Positions 52,783-61,194 are shown, numbered from the stretch's first letter. The stretch: 64,000 nt of DNA from Candidatus Endomicrobium neocapritermitis (GCA_009778325.1 WRJZ01000047.1:18171-82170), one strand, 5' to 3'. Notes: generated by a model not told the origin, from the letters alone. Numbers and translations are program-made.

Positions 52783-53460
52783 ATGAATAAAAAAACTTAC
52801 TTATCATTGCTGACAGCGGCGTTTATATCTGCCGGTTTTATTTGTGCTTGCGCGTCTTCTTCGGGCACAGGCAAAAATAAGTCCGAAAGAAGCGCCGTTT
52901 TGTCAAAACAGGATGATTTAACTCCTCAGGAAAGAGCAAAGATGGCATTTTACGTATATTCTGATTTTAAATCGCCTTTAAACCACTACTATCCTTCAGG
53001 CTGGATGGGCGACAGCAGAGATTTGATTTTTAACCAGCAGTACGGCAAAGACGTTTACGCCGGAAAACACTGCATACGTGTACAATATACTCCGAGAGGC
53101 AGCAATAAGTGGGCCGGAATATATTGGCAGCAGCCGGCAAATAACTGGGGCGATAAACCCGGCGGATACGATTTAAGCAAGGCGACTCATATTACTTTTT
53201 GGATGAAAGGCGAAAAAGGCGGGGAAGTAATATCCGAAGTCAAAGTCGGCGGGCTTAAAGAATGCGCTTTTCCGGATTCAACCGAAGCCGTAATAAAGAA
53301 AATAGCTCTTACGGACGAATGGAAGCTGTACTGGATAGATCTTGGAAAAAAGAATATGTCATATATAGCCGGCGGTTTTGCCTTTGTCGTAAACAAAGAG
53401 GATAATCCGGAAGGCTGCATTTTTTATATAGATGAAATAAGGTATGAGATGAGCAAATGA
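52783..53460 (+). CDS. Lipoprotein with the same carbohydrate-binding-like domain (B)
   Basis: 225 residues from ATG 52783; a longer in-frame start would lie in the preceding hairpin. A lipoprotein signal with ICAC as lipobox (Cys24) suggests anchoring to a membrane. A Ser/Lys-rich linker is followed by the domain: SGWMGDSRDL, KWAGIYWQQPANNWGDKPGG, FWMKGEKGGE, FYIDEIRYE. It overlaps the next gene by four bases. Confidence 0.75.
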   Translation: MNKKTYLSLLTAAFISAGFICACASSSGTGKNKSERSAVLSKQDDLTPQERAKMAFYVYSDFKSPLNHYYPSGWMGDSRDLIFNQQYGKDVYAGKHCIRVQYTPRGSNKWAGIYWQQPANNWGDKPGGYDLSKATHITFWMKGEKGGEVISEVKVGGLKECAFPDSTEAVIKKIALTDEWKLYWIDLGKKNMSYIAGGFAFVVNKEDNPEGCIFYIDEIRYEMSK

Positions 53461-54116
53461 AAAAAATACTTTTTCTTTTAATCATGACGGTTTTTGTTTT
53501 TAGCGGATGCGAAAGAAATCCGGCCGGCGCGCTTATGTATAACGGCGTAAATAATTCCGACCCTTCAAGCTGGGCAAACCCGTTTATTATTTACCGTAAC
53601 GGCGATATTATGACACGCGTGCTTCCTATGGACGATGCCATAGGAGCTTTTACAAACATTTGGGAAAAATACCGCCAAGACGGCAATGTGCTTGAAGCCA
53701 GATATACAGGCGTTTCTCACAGCGGATTTATGTCCTTCAAAATGAAATGGACAGGTCAGCCAAGCGAAAGATATGATACTGGCGCAACTGCCAATAATGT
53801 GGCTTTTTGGCTTACAACCTCTACAGGCACTTCAAAAGATTTAAGCGCCGCAGGCTATACAAAAATGTCTTTTTGGTATAAGTCTGAATTGGCAAGCGGC
53901 ACGGAGGTTGTTATAAATGTTTTCGGACATGATTATCCTGCCAGGGATTTTGTTATAACCGGAAGTTCAGGATGGACACTTTGTCAACTTAATATTTCAT
54001 CATATAGCAGTAATGCCGTTGAAAACTACATTATCGTTACAATGCAGCCGGTCAGCCCTGCCACATCTTGCAATGGCGGCACAATATATCTTGATGATAT
54101 AAGATTGTCAAAATAA
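53457..54116 (+). CDS. Lipoprotein with a diverged jelly-roll domain
   Basis: 219 residues starting in an ATGA overlap. The lipobox is FSGC (Cys18). The body lacks the YWQQPANNWG block but keeps the late strands of the fold (FWYKSELASGTEVVINVFG, IYLDDIRLSK), so I take it as a distant relative. The start of the mature protein (PAGALMYNGVNNSDPSSW) is not recognised. Confidence 0.65.
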   Translation: MKKILFLLIMTVFVFSGCERNPAGALMYNGVNNSDPSSWANPFIIYRNGDIMTRVLPMDDAIGAFTNIWEKYRQDGNVLEARYTGVSHSGFMSFKMKWTGQPSERYDTGATANNVAFWLTTSTGTSKDLSAAGYTKMSFWYKSELASGTEVVINVFGHDYPARDFVITGSSGWTLCQLNISSYSSNAVENYIIVTMQPVSPATSCNGGTIYLDDIRLSK

Positions 54117-54170
54117 GAAAAATTACATCACTTTTATTCATAAACACTCCGGCGTTTAGCCTTCGGCAAC

Positions 54171-54200
54171 TTGATATTTAACCCCCAAAAATGATATAAA
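54171..54200 (+). promoter_or_regulatory. Candidate extended -10 promoter for the next gene
   Basis: TTGATA at 54171-54176, 18 bases, TATAAA at 54195-54200 with TGA directly before it (extended -10). It is 51 bases before the ATG. Confidence 0.5.
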
Positions 54201-54250
54201 AGTATATATATGTAACTATTATATGTCATACAGCGGAGTTAAATTTTAAC

Positions 54251-55207
54251 ATGGACAATAAAAAAACAACCGTTTTTCTTGCGATTCTTTTAGCGATACT
54301 TATTGCGCTTATGTTTTTAAGAGCGTACGGCATAGGGCCATGGGCATTGAAAGTTTCTCAAAACAATAACTTTAAACAAGCTGAAATTGAAAATATTGAA
54401 AATTCCGCTGCAGAAAAAGATACCGGAGGATTTGATGTTGCCGTAGACTCGGATCACACTGTTGACGTAGATGAAATCGTGCCGCAGGAAGAAGAACCCA
54501 AGCCTGAACCTGTTCCGGAAGAGCTGAAACCGGAGCCTGCGGCAGACAAACCAAAGCCGGAGCCGGCTCAAAAACCAAAAACTGCTCCGCAACAGAAAAC
54601 CCCTAAAGCGGATTTGACAAAACCTGCATCTGAGATGCCAGCCAAGACACTGAAAAAAGAAAAAATAACAACTTTTACGAACAGATCCGGATTTAAGCCT
54701 TTTTTTGTTTATACTGACATAGGCGCGAAAGAAAATAATTATAAGCCTTATGCTTTTATGGGAGATGTTCAGGCATTAAATATTAATCAGGGATACAAAG
54801 TAAATCCGCGTTTTGGCAAAACATGCATTAAAGTGACTTACGATCCTTCACGCGGCAAAGTAGGATGGTCTGGCGTTTACTGGACGGAGCCGGCAAATAA
54901 CTGGGGAGACCAAGGTCCGGGTTTTAATCTTACCGGAGCCGAAAGGCTTTCTTTCTGGGCCAGAGGCGAAAAAGGCGGCGAAACCATAAGTAATTTTTTA
55001 ATGGGCGGAATTAGAGGCAAAAAGTATGAAGATTCGGATTCGAGGTCTATAGGGCCTATAGAACTTTCGCAAGAGTGGACTCAATATTATATTTCTCTTG
55101 TAGGCGCCGACCTGACAAATATTATCGGCGGATTTTGTTTTACTATCACAGAAGATAATAATCCAGACGGAGCAATTTTTTACTTAGACAATATTGTGTA
55201 TGAATAA
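54251..55207 (+). CDS. Inner-membrane-anchored carbohydrate-binding-like protein with TonB-like linker (C)
   Basis: 318 residues. An N-terminal uncleaved membrane helix (about 6-25) is followed by an acidic region, then a Pro/Glu/Lys linker (about 75-130; EEEPKPEPVPEELKPEP and PKPEPAQKPK) like the periplasm-spanning part of TonB. The C-terminal domain (about 150-318) is the same as in A and B: GWSGVYWTEPANNWGDQGPG, FWARGEKGGE, FYLDNIVYE. The domain would be held away from the inner membrane. It has no TonB C-terminal domain. Confidence 0.75.
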   Translation: MDNKKTTVFLAILLAILIALMFLRAYGIGPWALKVSQNNNFKQAEIENIENSAAEKDTGGFDVAVDSDHTVDVDEIVPQEEEPKPEPVPEELKPEPAADKPKPEPAQKPKTAPQQKTPKADLTKPASEMPAKTLKKEKITTFTNRSGFKPFFVYTDIGAKENNYKPYAFMGDVQALNINQGYKVNPRFGKTCIKVTYDPSRGKVGWSGVYWTEPANNWGDQGPGFNLTGAERLSFWARGEKGGETISNFLMGGIRGKKYEDSDSRSIGPIELSQEWTQYYISLVGADLTNIIGGFCFTITEDNNPDGAIFYLDNIVYE

Positions 55208-55361
55208 GACAATTACGAATTACGATCAACTGCAGTGAAAGGCGGAAGTTCAGAAGTTCGGCAGCTCAGCAGCTCGGCATCGGTAAAAAGAAATGTCATT
55301 CATAATTGCTGTTATGTCTTTGTCGTTCGACGTTAATTCGTAATTCGTCATTCGTAATTGT
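55208..55361. repeat. Composite palindrome, AATTACG-type arms around a GCAGCTC-type arm
   Basis: Outer arms gacaattacgaattacga and taattcgtaattcgtcattc...gtc pair. Inside is a left arm of the other word family (cggaagttcagaagttcggc, agctcagcagctcgg) without its partner, and a gtctttgtcgtt motif. It looks like one element inserted into another. Confidence 0.8.
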
Positions 55362-55382
55362 CTTTAAAATGGGGGAAAAAGA

Positions 55383-56288
55383 ATGAAAAAATTAGTTTTT
55401 GTCTTGGCAGCTGTTTTGGCCTGTAGTTTTGCCATAACGGCATGTTCGTCCGATAAGAAAACCACCGATATCCCACGCATAACAATTGAAGTTATCGCTT
55501 CAACTAATGCTGTTGTCAATTCAGGTTCTGTGACTTTAGATGCTGTTGCGAGAGATGCCTCTAATGCTATTATTTCGCCGCAGCCAGAATTTGTATGGTC
55601 TCTTAATACTCAAACTTATGGAAGTCTTTCTTCAACTACAGGTTCTACTGTAACCTTTAACGCTGCTGCAGCCGGAAACGGCTCGGTCATCGTAAAAGTA
55701 GAAGCCTTAGGCGTAAGCACAAATACAATGATAACGGTTGGAAGTTCTATACCTGCAGAGAATATAATTGTTTTTATTCGCGGCTATCCATGGGAAGGCG
55801 GTTTATTTGATTTCTACACTTGGGGCGGTCCGGCAGGAGCTTGGAATGCAACAACGCCTTGGCCTCAAATGCCGGGAGCTGTTGATGGTGTTACTAGAGG
55901 CGTTTTGGAAATTACATGGAATAATCAATGGGACGGTCCAACGCCTGTAAGAAGTCCGGCTTTAGATGCAACTATCTATAAAACGCTTGTTTTTTATGCG
56001 AAGGTTGCGTCAGGCACTGGGGATATTGTTGTCCGTTCGCTGGGAAATGATGCTGGGACGAGTACGCCTTTTGTGCAGAAAGGTTTTTCTCTTACTACTG
56101 TTTGGACAAAATGTGCAATTGAATTACCGGCAAGCAGAACTTCCATTGTAGGCATAATGTGTTTTGTTCTTGCTTCTGATCAATATCCGGTCGCAGGTAA
56201 AACTGCTCCGTCTCTTCCATTTACATTTTTGGTAGATAATGTTTATTTTACAAGTAAGACTGTTGCAGAGGTTATGTTAGAGCCGTAA
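55383..56288 (+). CDS. Lipoprotein with Ig-like and jelly-roll domains
   Basis: 301 residues. The lipobox is ITAC (Cys21). Residues 30-120 form a bacterial Ig-like (BIG2-type) repeat: IASTNAVVNSGSVTLDAVARD, then VKVEALGVSTNTMITVG. The rest is a jelly-roll-like domain with LVFYAKVASGTGDIVVRSLG and FLVDNVYFTS, related to the neighbouring binding proteins but diverged. A clear terminator follows. Confidence 0.7.
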   Translation: MKKLVFVLAAVLACSFAITACSSDKKTTDIPRITIEVIASTNAVVNSGSVTLDAVARDASNAIISPQPEFVWSLNTQTYGSLSSTTGSTVTFNAAAAGNGSVIVKVEALGVSTNTMITVGSSIPAENIIVFIRGYPWEGGLFDFYTWGGPAGAWNATTPWPQMPGAVDGVTRGVLEITWNNQWDGPTPVRSPALDATIYKTLVFYAKVASGTGDIVVRSLGNDAGTSTPFVQKGFSLTTVWTKCAIELPASRTSIVGIMCFVLASDQYPVAGKTAPSLPFTFLVDNVYFTSKTVAEVMLEP

Positions 56289-56304
56289 GTTTTAATTGTT
56301 TATA

Positions 56305-56341
56305 GAAAAAGCGGGCGGATTTTATCGCCCGCTTTTTTTTT
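56305..56341 (+). terminator. Intrinsic terminator
   Basis: GAAAAAGCGGGCG-GATTTTAT-CGCCCGC followed by nine T residues; textbook layout 16 bases after the stop of the lipoprotein gene. Confidence 0.92.
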
Positions 56342-56429
56342 AACCATTGGCGTAAAATTGGTGAAGTACATTGGATAAAATAAATGTCACGGTAACGTTG
56401 AACTGACAGTGATAAAAAGGAAAAAATAG

Positions 56430-57173
56430 ATGAATAAAATTTTAAAAAGAATTCTGAAAATCACAGGCATTATTATTTGTGTATTGGTATTGGCATTTGG
56501 CGTGGTAGCTCTGAAAATGAAATATGAATTTTCAGGATTTACTCCTTTGGAAACAGGCAGGGTCGTGGATGATATTTTTGCCGTGAAGGATGATTTTGCC
56601 AATATGTTTATTATACAAGACAATGCTCAATACATTGTTATTGACAGCGCCATAAACCCGAAGATAGTGGCGGAACAGATGAAAAAGCTGGGGATTAACC
56701 CTGACGATGTCGCCGCAGTATTTCTGACACATACCGACAGCGACCATGTCGGCGCATTGGGTTTGTTCGACAAAGCTAAACTTTATATGTCCAAAGAAGA
56801 AGAGCAGATGACAGACGGCAGAAAATCAAAAATTTTATGGTTCGGCACTTCTATTCCCCGCAGAGACTACATACTATTGGAAGATCGTGAGATAGTCCAA
56901 ATAGGAAATTTGAAGATTGAGGGTATTCTCGTTCCCGGGCATACCAGCGGAATGACGGCTTATTTAATCAATGACAAGTATCTGTTCACCGGCGACATTC
57001 TAAGCCTTAAAGACGGCAAAATAGCGCCTATTCCGGCGATTTTCAATATGGACACCGCTCAGGCAGTAAAATCCATGGATATTATCCGCCGCATACCTGC
57101 CGCTGAATACATATTCACGTCGCATTGGGGATATACGGACGATTACAAAACGGCAATTACGAATTACGAATGA
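56430..57173 (+). CDS. Membrane-anchored metallo-beta-lactamase-fold hydrolase
   Basis: 247 residues with an N-terminal membrane helix (about 9-28). The metal motif is HTDSDH at 101-106, the HXHXDH motif with Asp for the second His. GHTSG, FTGDI and a late SHWG provide the other ligands. This is a general MBL-fold hydrolase (glyoxalase II, lactonase and others); nothing points to beta-lactam resistance. The last residues (TAITNYE) are encoded by the left arm of the palindrome at 57146. Confidence 0.85.
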   Translation: MNKILKRILKITGIIICVLVLAFGVVALKMKYEFSGFTPLETGRVVDDIFAVKDDFANMFIIQDNAQYIVIDSAINPKIVAEQMKKLGINPDDVAAVFLTHTDSDHVGALGLFDKAKLYMSKEEEQMTDGRKSKILWFGTSIPRRDYILLEDREIVQIGNLKIEGILVPGHTSGMTAYLINDKYLFTGDILSLKDGKIAPIPAIFNMDTAQAVKSMDIIRRIPAAEYIFTSHWGYTDDYKTAITNYE

Positions 57174-57252
57174 CGAATTACGAATAAACTGCAAACGACT
57201 TTTTTGTCTTTGATTCGTAATTCGTCATTCGTAATTCGTAATTGCCGTTTTG
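57146..57252. repeat. Perfect 40-bp-arm palindrome, AATTACG type, in front of the RAYT gene
   Basis: The left arm 57146-57185 (caaaacggcaattacgaatt...) and right arm 57213-57252 (...aattcgtaattgccgttttg) are exact reverse complements over 40 bases, with a 27-base loop containing gacttttttgtcttt. It is the most perfect copy in the window, suggesting recent origin, and stands 38 bases before the transposase start. Confidence 0.95.
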
Positions 57253-57290
57253 ACGTTGACCTAAAACGGGATATTCGGTATAATAAATAT

Positions 57291-58064
57291 ATGGCAAGAA
57301 TAGCAAGAAAGAATTTGGACGGGAAATATTTTCATATAATGGTGCAGGGTACCGTGAAAGAAAATATATTCCACGGAGACGATACAAAAGGATATTATTT
57401 AAGCCGTATGCAAAATACGGCGGAAAAAAAGCCTGTTGTTATTTTAGGCTTTTGCATGATGAACAATCACGCGCATTTGCTGTTATCCGCAGAAAACATA
57501 TCCGTTATTGCGCAATACATGAAATTAGTTAATACCGGGTATGCAAAGCATTATAACTCCGTAAATCAAAGATCAGGCAGTGTTTTCAGAGACAGGTTTA
57601 AAAGCGAAATTATTCAAGATGAAAAATATCTTACAAACTGCCTTGCTTATATTCATAACAATCCCGTCAAAGCAAAAATAGTTGAAAGCGCGCAAGATTA
57701 CGGTTATTCAAGCTATATGAATTATCTTACGGAAAGCGGCATTGTTAATTTTCAGGAAGCGAAAAAACTTTATGACATAAGCCCTGAAAATATTACGGCA
57801 ATCATGAAAGAAAAAAGCCATGGCGCTTGGCTTGAACACGATGATAAAATTTATGAAAAATATGAAGCTGTCCTGGAAGAGCTGCTTAAACGGTATGATG
57901 TATCGTCAAACAAGCCGGATTGCGATATTCTCGCAAAAATAGCCGCGGAGTTAAATGACAGAACGGGATTGAGCTTTAGAAAAATAGCAAACATTCTTGG
58001 CGTTGCAAGAGAAAATTTGAGAAGAGCAATGAGCCGCCTGGACGGAGGAGTTATTCCGGAATAA
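57291..58064 (+). mobile_element. REP-associated tyrosine transposase (RAYT, Y1_Tnp family)
   Basis: 257 residues from ATG 57291; earlier in-frame codons are palindrome sequence. The HUH motif is NNHAHLLL with His60 and His62. GYAKHYN carries the catalytic Tyr candidate (Tyr84), and GSVFRDRFKSEII with YIHNNPVKAKIV are family blocks. The C-terminal 60 residues (KIANILGVARENLRRAMSRL) look like a helix-turn-helix. RAYTs nick and move REP-type palindromes in single-stranded form. There is no IS200/IS605 TnpB partner and no second end, so it looks like a domesticated or REP-mobilising copy. Confidence 0.9.
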
Positions 58065-58231
58065 AATATAGAAAAAAGAGCCAATTTGTCAGTCCCCTTT
58101 CCAGCCACAATCAAGCCCCCTCTTTACAGCTGTTACATTTTATCATATAATTTTAATTCAATTCTGCGGAAGATTTGTATTTTTTTATAATACTGTTGCA
58201 AAAAACAACCTGAGGGGCTATAAAATACAGT

Positions 58232-59698
58232 ATGAGATTAAAATTCACAATTATTTCACAAATATTTTTATTTTCTTTTATCGCTTCGAATGTATCGGCC
58301 GGCGATATCGTAAACAAAAAATACCGCGAACAATTCCTTACCGAAGACGCGCAAAAATCTTATTACAGAAATCAGGTTAACGCCGCTAAATTTTTCGACA
58401 GGCAGACGTCAGGCGTCAACGGCCTTGTAGAAAGTTTCAGGGGGAGTTCAATATATTCCTATGATATGTTTACGCGCGCGTTTATTTACGGCAAAAACGG
58501 AGCTTTAGATGGTCATTCTTTCACTTACGACGGAGCTGTTGCCGCTTTGGCTTATCTTGTATGTGTCCAGCCCAAAAAAGCCGCTGATATTCTTAAAGTT
58601 TACCAAAAAGAATTTTACTGCATAAAAAACGATAAGTACGGTCTGTTCAACAGTTACAGGGGAGATAAGGAAGGAACAAAATGGGGGCTTGTCATTGGCG
58701 TTGACGGCGACAGGATGCACGTAGGCCCGACGGTGTGGATTGCCATTGCCGCTCTTCAATACACGGCGATAACCGGCAAGCTTGATTTTCTTCCTTTGGT
58801 AATTGATATATGCAAGTGGACTGAAAATGTAGAACATTATAAATTTCCGAACGGACAGCGCGGCGCCGTTTCAATGGGTTACGGATGGGGTCCGGATTGG
58901 TCAAAAGTTTATTCTACGGAAAATATCATCAGCCACTATGCTCTTTTGAAAATGATGAAGGAAATAGAAGCGCTTAAAAATGATGAAATAAAAGAAATTT
59001 TCGCCAAAAAAAAATATACTTTACAGGATATAAATAAAGAAATATTCGCCATTGAAAGATGGATGATGGAAGTTGTCTATGATAAAAACAAAAAAACTTT
59101 TAATATGGGCATGAATGAAAAAGGGGTTGATGCGGTCGACGCTTTGGATACTGTTTCATGGGCGATTCCTGCGCTTACTCCGCAGCGGCTTGCCGAAATG
59201 GGAGTTGATCCGTATCATTTGATGCTGTTTGCCGATAAAGAATTTATGGTTGAAGATAAAATGGGGACTGACGGAATAGTAATAAAAGGCTATGATTTTA
59301 CGAATTATAAAGGAAGGCAGAAAAACTATAAAATGGTTTGGTTTGAAGGGACGGGTTTTCATATTGCGGCAATGCAGGTTATGTCGAGATACGCGGAAAG
59401 CAAAGGCGATAAAAAGAAGGCGGATTACTTTAAGCAAAAGGCAAAGTTTTTCATGAACGAAATGGCAAAAGCTTCCGCGGCGGGCGAGCTTATTGACGGA
59501 TCGCTGCCGTATACTACTAAAAAACCCGGCGATAAACAAACATTTACGACTTTCCGACTTGAGTGGGAAATACCGAGAGGCAGAAAAGGCCAGTGGGTTT
59601 CGTCCGCCGCTTCAACGGGATGGCATATAATAGCGCTTTCCGCTTTTGATCCGCTTGGTTTTGATAAAAAAAATGTTGCCTACAAGTTGTTTAAGTAA
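58232..59698 (+). CDS. Exported (alpha/alpha)-barrel glycosidase-like protein
   Basis: 488 residues with a signal peptide ending NVSAG (about residue 24). Repeated helical pairs with acidic/aromatic loops suggest a six-hairpin barrel: SFTYDGAVAALAYLV, DRMHVGPTVWIAIAALQYTAITG, ALDTVSWAIPAL, KMVWFEGTGFHIAAMQVM and SSAASTGWHIIALSAFDP. Similar folds occur in GH8, GH88/105, GH144 and related families; I cannot choose among them. A TATAAT box stands at 58186-58191 with a weak -35. In context it probably acts on the same glycan as the genes at 40-49 kb. Confidence 0.55.
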   Translation: MRLKFTIISQIFLFSFIASNVSAGDIVNKKYREQFLTEDAQKSYYRNQVNAAKFFDRQTSGVNGLVESFRGSSIYSYDMFTRAFIYGKNGALDGHSFTYDGAVAALAYLVCVQPKKAADILKVYQKEFYCIKNDKYGLFNSYRGDKEGTKWGLVIGVDGDRMHVGPTVWIAIAALQYTAITGKLDFLPLVIDICKWTENVEHYKFPNGQRGAVSMGYGWGPDWSKVYSTENIISHYALLKMMKEIEALKNDEIKEIFAKKKYTLQDINKEIFAIERWMMEVVYDKNKKTFNMGMNEKGVDAVDALDTVSWAIPALTPQRLAEMGVDPYHLMLFADKEFMVEDKMGTDGIVIKGYDFTNYKGRQKNYKMVWFEGTGFHIAAMQVMSRYAESKGDKKKADYFKQKAKFFMNEMAKASAAGELIDGSLPYTTKKPGDKQTFTTFRLEWEIPRGRKGQWVSSAASTGWHIIALSAFDPLGFDKKNVAYKLFK

Positions 59699-59838
59699 GG
59701 CAATTACGAATTACGAATGACGAATTACGAATCAAAGACCAAATACCCCGTTTTCCAAAAGGGGAATTTTAACGTCATTTGTCTTTGCCGTTTGCCGTTG
59801 ATTCGTAATTCGTCATTCGTAATTCGTAATTGCCTTTA
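59697..59838. repeat. Palindrome with 39-bp perfect arms, AATTACG type
   Basis: Left arm aaggcaattacgaattacga...atcaa and the right arm at about 59799-59837 are exact complements over roughly 39 bases. The heptamer pattern is identical to the copy at 57146, but the loop differs: it has an inner CCCCGTTTTCC...GGGG-type hairpin and gtctttgccgtttgccg. Confidence 0.93.
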
Positions 59839-60107
59839 TGTCTTGATTAATGGGTTCAAATAATGCTAAACTTCATATCATTGATGAAAACTTTGGCAAA
59901 CTTACATATTGAGTAACGGCCTTAAACCGCCAAGTTTTATTTTTTTTGACAATTCATTGAACACCTCCTTGGGTCAATACCTCCGTCCCAATGACCCGCA
60001 ATTCTAAAAAAAACCATTGTAATTTCCTGTAATTTCAGCTATTTTATTAATTTGTGAAAATGAAAATAATGTGCTGTTTTAGTTTACATATTTTTCACAA
60101 CTAATAA
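59839..60107. other. Gene-free AT-rich stretch
   Basis: No gene is visible. It holds an isolated TTGACA (59947) without a matching -10, and an inverted pair GGGTCA...TGACCC (about 59971-59997). Otherwise it is AT-rich upstream DNA of the secreted protein gene. Confidence 0.5.
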
Positions 60108-60136
60108 TTGATTTTATCCTGTGCATTTGATAATTT
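60108..60136 (+). promoter_or_regulatory. Candidate promoter of the secreted protein gene
   Basis: TTGATT at 60108-60113, 17 bases, TAATTT at 60131-60136. Moderate match; it lies directly before three iterons, so the leader would carry them. Confidence 0.4.
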
Positions 60137-60152
60137 AATAAGTAGACAAATA

Positions 60153-60203
60153 AAGGTCGAAAAAGCAATAAGGTCGAAAATGCATCAAGACCGAAAAAGC
60201 AGT
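60153..60203. repeat. Three iterons of exact 17-bp period
   Basis: AAGGTCGAAAAAGCAAT at 60153, AAGGTCGAAAATGCATC at 60170 and AAGACCGAAAAAGCAGT at 60187. Direct repeats spaced by 17 bases look like tandem protein-binding sites or a repetitive leader RNA. Confidence 0.8.
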
Positions 60204-60243
60204 GAAAACGTTATTTTTTTAGAATTGTGAAATGCAGTTAAAA

Positions 60244-60259
60244 TGGTACGTACGTACCA
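60244..60259. promoter_or_regulatory. Perfect 16-bp palindrome before the secreted protein gene
   Basis: TGGTACGTACGTACCA, exactly self-complementary, 23 bases before the start codon and just upstream of the ribosome-binding site. It fits a dimeric repressor operator or a short RNA hairpin that could mask translation. Confidence 0.6.
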
Positions 60260-60282
60260 GAAAATACAAGGAGGAAGTAAAC

Positions 60283-61194
60283 ATGCGTAAAATTTTAGGT
60301 TTTTTAGTAGCGGCAGCAGTAGTAGCAACAGTAGCAGGAAGCGCGATGGCACAAACTGCTATCACTCTTACCAGCACGAACCCGGCAGCTGGCTTGGGAC
60401 AGAAAGCCTCGTTTCAGGCTGAAGTAACCTTTACACTCGGAGGAAGCTTTGGTTTTGTTTTGAAAAGAGCGGCTGACAATGCTTTGCCTGCTTCTTCAGA
60501 CACAGGAGCGGTAAAAGTTGACTGGTTTCAAACATCAGCGCCTACCACGCTTATTACTGGTGTAGCTCCGGGAGCGGCAGGTTTCATAAACTCACAAGTT
60601 TATGCGGAAGTAACTAATGAACTTTCGCCGGGAACAGCTGTTCAGTTTTATACTGAAAACACTAGTGCGGCAGCAGGCGAATATAGCTATGGTGTAGGTT
60701 TTAGCACTACGGATATTAATCCTTTGGTTGAATCTGCCGGCGGCGTAGGTACGGCAAATAACGGTCTTCCGCTTGCTTATGTGTTTGTAAGCAGCGAAAC
60801 TGTTTTTGATGTTAATGTATCTACACACTTAACTGCAGCCGGATCAGTATTGTCAAATATTGCCGGTGTGCATATTATGGACAATATGGGAGACAATCAG
60901 TCACTCTATGCGTGGTTCGTAAAAGATAAGGCAAGAGAAGGTGCTGATGGATATAGCAAAATATATGCAACTATAGCATTGAACACTGCTACCGGCGTTA
61001 TGGGGAACGGAAACAGAGTTTTGGCGAGGCCTGCTGTACAGGCTACTCCCGGAACTCCTTCCGGAGAATATTGGTATGTGGCTGCTGATAAAGCGTTTAT
61101 GTTTTTCTCAACTAGCTTTGCTCAAGCAGTCGGCGGTTTCAAGTACGGAACAAATACTTTAACGCTTGAAATGACGGTTGATGCAAATTATTAA
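60283..61194 (+). CDS. Secreted protein of unknown function
   Basis: 303 residues from ATG 60283, with AAGGAGG upstream and a long leader, which suggests high expression. The signal peptide MRKILGFLVAAAVVATVAGSAMAQ is very like that of protein A at 52122. The mature protein is rich in Ala, Gly, Thr, Ser and Val with alternating strands, low in Lys and free of Cys, as in surface or fibre-forming proteins. No catalytic motif was recognised. A GC-rich hairpin follows. Confidence 0.8.
   Translation: MRKILGFLVAAAVVATVAGSAMAQTAITLTSTNPAAGLGQKASFQAEVTFTLGGSFGFVLKRAADNALPASSDTGAVKVDWFQTSAPTTLITGVAPGAAGFINSQVYAEVTNELSPGTAVQFYTENTSAAAGEYSYGVGFSTTDINPLVESAGGVGTANNGLPLAYVFVSSETVFDVNVSTHLTAAGSVLSNIAGVHIMDNMGDNQSLYAWFVKDKAREGADGYSKIYATIALNTATGVMGNGNRVLARPAVQATPGTPSGEYWYVAADKAFMFFSTSFAQAVGGFKYGTNTLTLEMTVDANY

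Noticed and set aside
56430..57173. Metallo-beta-lactamase as an antibiotic resistance gene
   Set aside because: The fold is shared by many hydrolases, the metal motif is HTDSDH, and a membrane anchor is present. Nothing indicates beta-lactam activity.
57146..59838. Short regular repeats suggestive of a CRISPR array
   Set aside because: Units are 7-8 bases without spacers and arranged as inverted arms; no cas genes are present.
43488..61194. Cellulosome components in the glycan region
   Set aside because: No dockerin or cohesin repeats were found; the Asp/Asn-rich loops occur once per protein, within the barrel.
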